Assembly: GCA_025765595.1 (NCBI GenBank)
Contig: JAIVFH010000072.1
Location: forward strand, 114,178 to 178,177
DNA length: 64,000 nt
DNA from: Obelidium mucronatum
Taxonomy: Eukaryota; Chytridiomycota; Chytridiomycetes; Chytridiales; Chytriomycetaceae
Direction: 5' to 3'
Positions 55,403 to 64,000 of the stretch are shown here, piece after piece. The notes beneath the pieces were generated by a model. The model was not told the DNA's origin. It ran no database searches and was given only the letters and a program-made list of their open reading frames with translations. Made by a program: the position numbers and the translations under genes. Numbering within the stretch: position 1 is the stretch's first letter; the number at the start of each line of letters is the position of its first letter.

Positions 55403-57457
55403 ATGAATTGGAAAGAAGGGAGGCATTCTGGAATGTCCTTTATAGATGAAGCAAGAGCTGTAGTTGTGCTGGCCAACGAGTTGCAGAAAGTCAAGCCGTT
55501 CTCCTTGACCAATGAAACAGTATTTACCTTGGCAGACAGAGTATTCCAGTGTCCAGGCATGGACGCGGTCAATCACTGGAAACCTGTCCAGCCATCTGTC
55601 CTTGTGGCTCCATTCTCGCAATGCCACAGGTGCACCAAAAACTTGACTTTCAGCAGCACGCAAGTAGTGGTGTTGGGAATGGAAGGCCCATACCACGCGT
55701 CGCTGTTCAAGGGCAACTGCACTAAATGCCGCATGTGGTACAATGTGGATTCTGTCGCGTACATGAGCGAAGACAAACAGAAGCAGCTGATAGAGATGTA
55801 TCCGCTTGAAACTATCATGTCAGTTGGCTTCCTCAAGATCAATGAGCAGTACTACGTCACCATACCTTTTGCGGATCTCTGGCTAAAGCACCTGCCGTCT
55901 GGCCTTCTGTTAGTCTATCCTTGCATGGTAAATACTAAATTGATCTTTTACTCATACTTCACACATAGGGTGAAGCTGTATCGTGAGCAGCGCACATATT
56001 CACTGGCCTTTCCAACCATCAAAGTGCCTGATCCAGACAGCGCGGTGATCTTCAAACGTGGATTTTACGTGTATCACATGCTACTACTACAGCAGTACAT
56101 CTCCAAGATCGCTGCCAATGATGACTATGAACATATGCGGTACACTCACTTCAGACCTTCCTGGGCCCCCAAAACAACACATTTGTGGAACAACTCCCTA
56201 TTTCTGGGTCCATACTTACCAAAAACAGGTGATTCTATTCATGACATCAGACCCGCGATGCGGGAATACGTCACCTTCATGACTGACTACTTCAGCAAGA
56301 AGTGGTGTCACCGCTGCGACGGGTGCCACCAGTTTTACAATGGCAAAGAAATCTCTGGCAGTGTAATGGATGGGAAAGTCATGGGACATCTCTTGTGTTC
56401 TGTGCCTGGCTGTGTGTTGCCTATTCTTGGTGTGAACACATTGTTCTGCTCATCGCATGCCCAGCTGAAGAATGAGTGCATCATCTCTGGCTGCAAGCGA
56501 AAAAAGACAGACACTGTTTTGAGTACCTGCGTTTGAGTACCTGCGGACTCAGCTCTCACAACGCGACTGTCCAGGAAATCATTGGGAAACAGTGAAACAA
56601 GGACTTTAAAGCGACGCGAAAGTCCAAGAAAACACAAACATCTACAGTGCATATTGATACACAAGAAAAAGGAGTTAGTAGCAGACCAGCGGTTCAAGTA
56701 CAGTCTGAAGCAGCGGTTCCTGCCTGGAATATTTATGGCTGTGTGGAGCTGCCGCATGATCATTGGAATATCTAAGATGTACTCTTTTGAGTCTTCTACC
56801 TTTATTTCTTGCTTCTTATGCCACTGTTTTGCGCGAATGGGCGAAGTACCTACATTTGTTTTCTACGATAGAGCCTGCCGCTTGCTCCAATCCCTACGCG
56901 CCCGACAAGTTGCAGGAAAATTCACAATATATGAAAGGTGCACTTAACTTATTTATTATTATGCGCTCTGTTCATTATATAGTGTTCTGTTCTTATACTT
57001 ACCACCAATCTTTGTTGGAATCAGGTTCTTGTACAAGACTGTTACGTTTGTGGTTGACAGGTTCCACTTTCGGATGCACAGGGACGACTTCTGTGCAGAG
57101 CATTGCGATCCAGCAAAATTCAAGGAATTGACGTCCGGAGGGCCTGCAAATGGAAAGGAAAGGTTTAACACGTCCGCGGCAGAACAGTGTGCCAAGTGGT
57201 TCGATCAGACCACTCACCTGATTCGCTTCCACGAGCCTGTCCAAGCGGATTTCATTATGTGGTGTCTCGCAGACTTGAGAAACGCTGACATCCAGAACAG
57301 AATTTCAAAGAAGAAAAGAGTTATTAGAAACGAAAGCAAAGATCAAATGGAAGCCGAGGGGGAACAACAAGAAAAGGATGACAAGGAAGATGATGAAGAC
57401 GCCAACAAAGATGATGGTGAAGGAGTGGAAGGGGATGAGGAAGAAGAGGATGAATAA
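55403..57457 (+). CDS. KDZ (Kyakuja-Dileera-Zisupton) transposase with CxC5/CxC6 clusters
   Basis: Two exons, 55403..56937 and 57025..57457, about 655 codons. A CxC5-like cluster (SQCHRCTKNLTF...NCTKCRMWY) and a CxC6-like cluster (KKWCHRCDGCHQFY, MDGKVMGHLLCSVPGC, LFCSSHAQLKNECIISGC) precede the KDZ core: FMAVWSCRMIIGISKMYSFES, TFVFYDRACRLLQSL, FVVDRFHFRMHRDDFC, then GKERFNTSAAEQCAKWFDQT and an acidic tail. These are the hallmarks of the KDZ family. An in-frame TGA at 56,534 sits inside a 14-bp tandem duplication (tttgagtacctgcg twice) in the linker between CxC6 and the core; it either kills this copy or lies in a very short intron. ATG at 55,403 is the first in frame. Confidence 0.8.
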
Positions 57458-57534
57458 ATAACAAAACTCACATTTACGATCTTGGTTTTCGCGCCCTTTG
57501 CGTCGACAGTGAGAAACACAGTACAGAGAGAATG

Positions 57535-58325
57535 AGAAAGCCCATTCGTCATCTGCATAGAAGTGTTTGGGAGCGGGAGAACGAGAAAGCCCATTCATCA
57601 CCACTGAATCAAACAACAAACTCGCGCCGCAGGACAGAGAGAATGAGAAAGCCCATTCATCATCTGCGTATCTGCAAAGTAGGAGAATTGCAGGTTGCTT
57701 GTCAACCTGTCATGCTAAAGGGGAGTTTGAGGGGGTTGAAGGCCAATTCCTTGTAGTTCTATTTATAGAAAAGATGTTCCTACTTTGTTAAAATGGTTTG
57801 AGGGTTAAGAAGGGGGTTTTTAATAGTTCTATTTTTAGAAAATGGACTCGTTCAAGCTGTTGCTTCCCTGGCAATTAAAGGAAAATTGACTTGGAAACCA
57901 AAGAAACTCCAGACAACACAACTGTCTCAAGAAGGGTTTTTTGACCTAAGTAATCATGTTTTACTTATTTAATTTTCTAGCTGCTGTCATGTCATGCTTG
58001 TCCACCTGGAAACCAGAATAAGTGTTTGTCTAATTGATTTCATCAACTAACACAAGCCAGATTAATGCTTAGTAAGCAGTACAGATTGCAGGCAGACTCG
58101 TGATGAGAATCAGTCTGCTTTTATCTTGTTTGACATCTTCTGGTTAAATTTGGAGACAGAGACGACAGTGTCTTTTAATTTCTGGCAATCAAAATAAAAA
58201 TTCTGACTTATCGCAAACACCCCTAGAAAGCAAATTTGTGCTTACAAGTTTTCTGGAGTTGCAACCTGCACTGCGAAGAAGCAAAGTGACTGAGCGTATG
58301 TCTCTAGTGAGAAAGCCCATTCATC
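57535..58325 (+). repeat. Dispersed 18-bp repeat, four copies
   Basis: gagaaagcccattcatca (one copy with cgtca) at about 57,535, 57,583, 57,647 and 58,308. The last copy abuts the right end of R1. Possible protein-binding or subterminal repeats of an element. Confidence 0.7.
57690..58306 (+). repeat. R1 repeat, internal copy
   Basis: About 615 bp starting attgcaggttgcttgtcaac, matching 63,395-64,000 in direct orientation with many small indels (shared: ttgtagttctatttatagaa; gggttaagaagg; ctgttgcttccctggca). Non-coding. Confidence 0.85.
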
Positions 58326-58550
58326 ACTACCAACTGCGCATTTTTGCCATTTTTTTGTTAAGTCACTTGGCAGGACAAAATTAAACGGCAATAATGTCAA
58401 ACTGCACCTGGACAACAATCCCCCTATCACTGCATTAATCTTTGTTGGCCTCCCTGCTGAAACAGCAAGCATGATTCTTTGATTTCTGATTGTGGTATAT
58501 GTTTTCTTCTCTTATTATTTATTTTTAATATTATGTCCCGATTAACATGA

Positions 58551-59147
58551 TTGCGAGCCAATCCTCGGGAAATTGTGGATCCAACCAAGGCACCGTGGCC
58601 GAGCCGGTGTGCCAAACCAGGATTGCGTCAACAAGCACCAAAATGGAAGCAGGGGGATCAGACTAAAGCAACAGAACAAACCAAAGCAATCACGGCCTCG
58701 CAGGTGGTCCTGTCCAACGGAGTTAACTCGAAGAAACCAAAGGCAACAATTCGGCTTGATCAAGGGACAGCTTCAAGGAGATCAACAGATGTGGAGTACA
58801 TCAATGCTGGACCAAGCAACACTAAGCCAAAAGCGCGGATACGGCTCAATCTGTCAAAAGGATTATACAAATCAAAAGAACAGATGAAGATGGAATCAAA
58901 AGAACAAGTGAAGATGGAACCTGTTGGCACTGGATGGAATCGTGGGGATGACAGATTTGGTGGATCTCCTGGACCAACACCAAAAGCGGAGGACAACGAT
59001 GATGAAATACTGTCGTATTCAAGTTCAGACGTGGGATCGGATTGGGGACCCGATTGGATGGTTTTGGTTGATGGGGAACTCATGGAAGGGCTCCCAATTG
59101 TTGATGGGGAATTGTACACGCCTGGGCAATACAGGGCAGACTTCTGA
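58551..59147 (+). CDS. Hypothetical protein inside the transposon, start unresolved
   Basis: Open frame of 198 codons without an ATG near its start. A repeated motif KPKATIRLDQG / KPKARIRLNLS and a Lys/Glu-rich stretch (KEQMKMESKEQVKMEP) are followed by an acidic, Asp/Gly-rich end (VDGELMEGLPIVDGELYTPG). An ATG at 58,548 lies in another frame that stops after 39 codons. Either an upstream exon exists or the gene is frameshifted. No family recognised. Confidence 0.35.
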   Translation: MRANPREIVDPTKAPWPSRCAKPGLRQQAPKWKQGDQTKATEQTKAITASQVVLSNGVNSKKPKATIRLDQGTASRRSTDVEYINAGPSNTKPKARIRLNLSKGLYKSKEQMKMESKEQVKMEPVGTGWNRGDDRFGGSPGPTPKAEDNDDEILSYSSSDVGSDWGPDWMVLVDGELMEGLPIVDGELYTPGQYRADF

Positions 59148-59265
59148 GAGTATATGTGGGTTATTTATTCCCTTCCTTCCCTACTCTCCGTTTGTCTTTT
59201 CACGAATAAAAAAACTTTGGGTTGTTTTTAAAGGTTTATTTTTAAAAAAATAAAGAAGATTTTCA

Positions 59266-61897
59266 ATGTCCAAACATCCATTAGCCCCAGGAGACGCCGG
59301 CACAGTCGCAGGTCTGCTGGACCGTATCTGCAACAGTCGGGACTGCAGACACTTCATCAATGTTGCGTTTTCCCTCCCCTCAGTTGCAGACGGGACGTGG
59401 ATTAGCCGCTACCAATAGATAACCAAGCGGCACGGGGATGGCTCCGTTAACCCCAAGTCACTCAAGTACCTTTGCAAGACAATCCACAGGTACGTGTTTT
59501 ACCCAAACATCTCAAAATTGGCGCCCAACGCATGCACAGACGCAATGCGAGAGCTGGTGCCGCATATAATCATGTAATGTTTATTCATCATTCTACACTA
59601 TCCTACCCACTATATCTAACATGCCTTATTTAAGTATGTTGAATACTAACTTTGCGCCAGTGGTGTACAACTATCACCTGAAAGAAAACGACGAACAGCT
59701 AATGACTGTTGTACACCTGGACTTGACGAAGACCTTGCAGCTCTGGCTGGACAAGTGGGGTTTGGTGTCATGTATCCTGACGAAAAAGAGCTGGACCTTG
59801 AGATAGCAAGAAAACTAATGCCGCGATTCATCTACGGTAATGTTTTATTTGACTTAAAGTGTATATGTATTGCTAAAGCTCTGTTTTTTGGTGTTATAGA
59901 TCGCAAGAATGTGAACAACATGTTCAAGGTGCGTTTTACCACACAACTGTACCCAGAGCCCAGCAAAACAAACGTGGATGGATCAAAGAACGCGGAGCGC
60001 TTGCACAGGGTCCCACTGCGGAAGTCGCGGATCAACCTGCAGGAAGCGATCCGGAATGAAGTTCGCAGGGAGCAACGCCAACGCGAGGATGGGAGTGAGA
60101 GTGGCTTTATTCTCCACATTTCCGATGACGAAGAAAAGGAAAGTGACGACGATGTTGTAATTGTTGGTCCAACGCTTGCAGGTATGTTTCTTTATTTTTA
60201 ATGTCCAAGACTAAGCACCAAGCATCGCCAACACCAGCCAAACAGCCCGCGCGCAAAACCTACAGCAAGACGCCCAGCTCTGCTAAACGCGATGAGACTG
60301 CTATGGAAAGGCGCAGAAGACGTAAGCGTTGTTAAAATGGGTTTCTTCAATTTTAATCATTTAAATTGCACAACAGGGTCTGTAAGTTCACCAGACAAAT
60401 GGGGAATCCAATCTGAAAGTGACGCAGACAATGGCACCGATGATAACGATGTCAATGCATCCTCAAGCGAGGACGCTCGCAATGATGACGAAGACTTGGA
60501 TGATGACGAAGATGACGACAAAGACGAACAAGTGTCAAGCCAGCCGCAGTCGTCTGGCTCTATCCGCAGCTGCATTAGTGATACGCAGCCTATTCCTTTG
60601 GATTACGATGATGGTGAAGATATGTTTTTATTGCTTGGCTAACAACATTCAGCTGATGAAGCTGACGAAAGTCCAGCACCAGAACCACCGAAAGCCAAAA
60701 TCGGAGTCACTCTTATTGCAGACAAGTCGACAAAGCTGCTTGTTGAAATTCCGTATGTGATGGATTGGAAAGACCGCTCTGTTTTAGGTAAGTGGATCCT
60801 TTCTTCCGCTGTGTTTCCTCAGAGTATTAACTCTGTTTTAGGTCCGAGTGACATCATCAAGGTCCTCTCAAGTCACGCAGCATTCCTGGCAAGGGGTATC
60901 CGCTGCGACTACGTGGAGCTTGTTGATGAAGATGGCTTTGGACGATCGTCATTTGTAATTCAATACACAGCTGTCTTTGGACAGATTGACATCAAAGCCG
61001 GATGCAGTGAGTGTGTTGTGATTTGTTTGAGCAGGGGAGGGGTACCAACTGCCTTTCTATTGATAGTCTCACAACCAGTGTTTGCTCGCCCTGCCGTTGT
61101 GACCCCCATTGTCATCACAATTGTATTCAACTCCAATGCTTCCCCGCCATGATTCGATGGAATCAACTTCAACGCAGTCGTCAATCCTGTTTTGACCAGC
61201 GGGACGTTTGGGAGGAGTGAAGGAGAAGCAAGTCGATGATGTGATGAAGTATGCGATCATCTACTGCAAGCTGTTGGCTGAAGGAAACATACGGAAGGAC
61301 AAGATCCCGGCAATGGTCAAGCAGGAGACTGGGTTGGTCAACTTCCCTGACAAGAAGGAGTCTGGATATGTGTATGTTGGGCTCCATTTGTACAATGAGG
61401 AGCTGAAAAAGGTGATTGCATGTTATTGAGCGTTTTCTGATTTTGCTACAGATCTTCCAACATACAGCGGAATGACGTTTACTTTTTAATTTGCAAAACG
61501 TCATTTTGTTGACTGGACCAAAAAGCTTGCGTTCCATGCAGGTGTTCCTGACAAAAACCACAATTCTGGCAGCTTCATCCAAGCATCCAACCACCTGCAC
61601 TTCTACAAGGCTGGACAAAGCCGCCATCGTACACAGTGGTTCGGGCCTTTGCAAACAACCAACATGTCAAGAAGGCGTATTGGCGGGAGCCGCTTCAGGA
61701 AGGAAGCGCAAGCAAGAAAGCAAAGCGCTGATCGGGGGTTTTTTTATTTATTGTTTCTTCAATATTTTGTTATGTTCAACTTCGCGCATCCTTTTTTGTT
61801 TTTGTTATTGTTGGTTACTTTGGATTTTGTTTATTACTTCAAATACATATGTTATGGTTTTAAAACTTTGTTTCTTACCTTTTTTGAAATAAAGTAA
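59266..61897 (+). pseudogene. Multi-exon accessory gene of the transposon, unknown function, with in-frame stops
   Basis: Eight exons join in phase: 59266..59573, 59661..59836, 59900..60181, 60238..60321, 60377..60613, 60653..60787, 60842..61006, 61200..61411, and a further exon from ~61,452. Segments: GDAGTVAGLLDRICNSRDC, LAALAGQVGFGVMYPDEKEL, LPLRKSRIN-type basic part, a long Asp/Glu/Ser-rich linker, VLSSHAAFLARGIRCDYVEL, KAGCTGRLGGVKEKQVDDV, YCKLLAEGNIRKDKIP, VDWTKKLAFHAGVPDKNHNS. Two stops break the model: TAG at 59,416 and TAA at 61,487. The consistent introns say it was a real gene; the stops suggest decay (or recoding/sequence error). No known domain seen; a transposition accessory protein is an inference from location. 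Confidence 0.55.
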
Positions 61898-61914
61898 GGA
61901 CAGCTTTCCACTGG

Positions 61915-62060
61915 CTCTCCACTGGCTGTCAACTGGCTTGCGGCCTGTGAACTAACTGCAACGCGGCTGGCTTTCCACTGGTTAGCGGCTCGCACGCGGG
62001 TCGCCCACAGGTTGCGAGCGGCCTGCTAAGCGGCCCGTTAGCGGCTTGCAAGGTCCGGCT
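61915..62060 (-). mobile_element. Inner GC-rich terminal repeat B, right
   Basis: GC-rich block with repeated cggcc, gcggct and tccactggct motifs. Its reverse complement shares the series gccggacctYgcRag, caggccgct, gcgagccgc and ttcacaggccgc with 52,421-52,548. Alignment is imperfect, so the exact ends are uncertain. Confidence 0.55.
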
Positions 62061-62235
62061 TGCTATGGGGACACTGCTAGGCTCCCTTAGTTTGAAATAG
62101 TACCCAAAGAACACCCCCCATTCTTTTCAGCTTTTGATCTTTCTCCTGACTGGTTGACAAGCAAACCTGCAATTTCATGGCACATTTTTTCCCTTCATCA
62201 ATTTTCACCCTGCATATTTATTAACAATTTTAATA

Positions 62236-62405
62236 CCTGCCTGAGAGAAAAACTTAGACAGTTTATCACTCATTCTTAACTTTGAATAATTTGTCTCACC
62301 AATAATTGTTCAATGCTACTGCCATTTTTATATAAATTCTTGATTGCATGCAAACATAGCTACTTATTTTGTAGTGAATGAATTCCGGATTGTGCAATCT
62401 GAACA
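62236..62405 (+). repeat. Repeat family C, copy 2 (lacks the MITE)
   Basis: Direct match to the flanks of the insertion at 48,413-48,885; runs straight from tctaac/ttaacttt into ttgtctcacc. Confidence 0.8.
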
Positions 62406-62474
62406 TATGTTAGACACAAGTTTGTATTACATCATTCATTAAACCCATTGAGGGGACTGGTCAACAACTGTTTC

Positions 62475-62828
62475 CATTTGAGTGAAAATTTTGGCAGAAA
62501 ATTTGAGGATGAAGGCTCAGAAAATTTTTCTGATGGCTTCAAACCCACCAGATGCACAAAGTTTTTGAGATTTGGAGTCCTAATGGGCACCCTAGCCACT
62601 TTTGACTAGCTTTCCGATTAGGACCATCAACTTGCTATTAGCGATGGGCTCAAAAAGCCGTTAGGAGCTGTAAATCCAATTGGAAGCGCATTCGGAGCTC
62701 AATTGGAGTCTGTTTGGAGTGCCTTTAGGCCTAACAGACAGCCTAGTCCGATTAGAATTGGACTCCGAATCATTTTCCGAATAGGAGTCCGAATCGGGTC
62801 GGAATCGGGAGTGCCACTTGCTATAGTA
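62475..62828 (-). mobile_element. Outer terminal inverted repeat A, right
   Basis: Ends in ggcaatcgggagtgcc-like sequence then cttgctatagtac. Inverted match to 49,048-49,445. No clear target-site duplication: ttagtccaa precedes the left end and atgcccc follows the right end. Confidence 0.85.
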
Positions 62829-63394
62829 CATGCCCCGCCGTTGCTGCAATGGTCGCTGCCCCCATTGTCGCAACACCCATTGTTGCTGCCATTGCTGCTA
62901 CAACTGCCATTGCTGCCATTGCTGCTACAACTGCTACTGCCATTGCCGTTACCTCCGCCGTTGTGTCCACCTGTAGTTCCACTTCCCTGCAATCCTTGGC
63001 TATTTACACAGTCTTTTTGAGCTTCTCAAAAGCTGCTAGATACACTCTCACAGTCCAGGGTACTCTGGCAAACCCCCATTCAAATGCCCTATGATTCTTG
63101 AGCCTTGAAATACTTGGCTGCGCTCTGGAGGTACGAGATGGTCCAGATTTGTTTGCAATTTTGGGGAGAGCCTATAGGGAAGATATGGAAAAATGGGTGT
63201 GTTTTTGCAACTTTTGATGAGTTTGACTAGAGAAAGGGATAGTTCATTTGCCATTTGCAGATCACGTTTTTTCCTTCTAAAAAAAAACTAGCCAACACAC
63301 ATGTTCTCATTTGATGCCTCCAGCAGCCCCATCCAGATCAGCAAGAGACCACAGAATGATCAGTTTGGATTTAAGCAACTACTTGAAGAAACAG
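62829..63394. repeat. Degenerate GCT/GCC/ATT triplet tract and flanking DNA
   Basis: From 62,834 to ~63,000 an imperfect triplet repeat (attgctgcc, actgccattgctg) keeps frames open on both strands (Ala/Ile-rich or Gly/Ser/Asn-rich). I see no gene. The remainder to 63,394 holds no supported feature. Confidence 0.6.
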
Positions 63395-64000
63395 GACCAT
63401 TGCAGGTTGCTTGTCACCGGTTGTTAAGGGGGAGTTTGAGGGGGTTGGAGGCCCATTCTTGTAGTTCTATTTATAGAAAAGATGTTCCTACTTGTTCAAA
63501 TGGTTTGAGGGTTAAGAAGGGTTTTTTAATAATTCTATTTTTAGAAAATGGACATGTTAAAGCTGTTGCTTCCCTGGCATTTTAGAAAAATTGACTTGGA
63601 ACCAAAGTAACCTCCATATAGCACAACTGTCTCCAGAAGGATTTTTTGACCTGAGTAATCATGTTTATACTTATTTAATTTTCCTGCTGCTGCCATGTCT
63701 GCTTGGCTACCTGAAAACCAGAAGTAAGCCTTTCCTCTAATTGATTTCATCAACTAACACAAATAATGGAAGCTCTAAAAGAAGCCAAATAAGAAGTGAC
63801 ACAAGGCAGATTTAATGCTTAGTAAGCAGTAGGATTGCAGGCAGACCTCATGATAGAATCTGCCTGCTTTTGGCTTGTTTGACAACGTCTGGTCATCCCC
63901 CCAAGATTTTTAATTTGGAAAACAAGAAGACATCTCTTTTAATTTTCTGGCAATCAAAATAGAAATTCTGCTAAAAAGAAACTTTCTGCTTACAAGTGTT
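63395..64000 (+). repeat. R1 repeat, right copy, runs off the window
   Basis: Direct copy of 57,690-58,250. The last 65 bases also match the inverted copy at ~47,945-48,040. Confidence 0.85.

Noticed and set aside
62699..63094. Ala/Ile-rich and Gly/Ser/Asn-rich small proteins
   Set aside because: Both strands of an imperfect triplet repeat; no start context or conserved sequence.
1..64000. tRNA or rRNA genes
   Set aside because: I found no convincing cloverleaf or rRNA segment by eye; a tRNAscan/Rfam run would be needed to exclude them.

Overview
The window is nuclear DNA of a fungus. Small spliceosomal introns (about 45-90 nt, GT..AG) interrupt most genes. The gene set is fungal or opisthokont: RPL3, a MYND-type PDCD2/TSR4, an Sfp1-like split zinc finger, gephyrin with the G domain before the E domain, GT32 (OCH1-type) glycosyltransferases, chitin-binding mucins and a KDZ transposon. 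An early-diverging, chytrid-like lineage is my guess from the mix of a giant wall mucin, a possible MDH1B-like gene and extremely compact spacing. Nothing in the sequence proves the phylum.

Region 1 (1-21,000) is compact housekeeping DNA. It holds RPL3 (-), PDCD2/TSR4 (-), an F-box protein (+), prefoldin 6 (-), SLX4 (+), DNA primase small subunit (-), USE1 SNARE (-), a 1,233-aa acidic protein with an Sfr1/Mei5-like C terminus (+), an Sfp1/JAZF1-like zinc-finger factor (+) and gephyrin (-). Several pairs are divergent with 12-92 bp between start codons. USE1 and PRI1 are in tandem with only 8 nt between stop and start.

Region 2 (21,000-31,600) holds a small MDH1B-like fragment and then a single gene for a secreted protein of about 3,080 aa. 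It has a signal peptide, four CBM5/12-like chitin-binding repeats, and five copies of a cysteine-rich domain of about 145 residues that I do not recognise. Between and after these lie long Ser/Thr mucin stalks, and the protein ends in a coiled coil and a basic tail. Region 3 (31,600-47,000) is again compact: a solo NCB5OR-type cytochrome b5, two head-to-head universal stress proteins, two paralogous GT32 proteins with an active and a degenerate domain each, an acyl-CoA synthetase, a rhomboid, thiamine pyrophosphokinase, a second mucin (679 aa) and a seven-span membrane protein.

Region 4 (47,000-64,000) is AT-rich and repeat-built. An outer pair of ~390-bp terminal inverted repeats (49,048-49,445 and 62,475-62,828) encloses an inner pair of GC-rich inverted ends (~52,421 and ~62,060). 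Inside are a KDZ-family transposase with CxC5/CxC6 cysteine clusters and a ~2.95-kb tandemly duplicated module. The module pairs a TET/JBP-like 2-oxoglutarate/Fe(II) dioxygenase (-) with a divergently transcribed JmjC-like dioxygenase (+). A multi-exon accessory gene of unknown function follows. The outer module copy has a broken JmjC gene and only the start of the transposase, so the simplest reading is one such element inserted into a sibling. Stops in the transposase and in the accessory gene suggest that this inner copy is decaying too. The TET+JmjC+KDZ cargo and the giant mucin with its repeated unknown domain are the two systems most worth following up.
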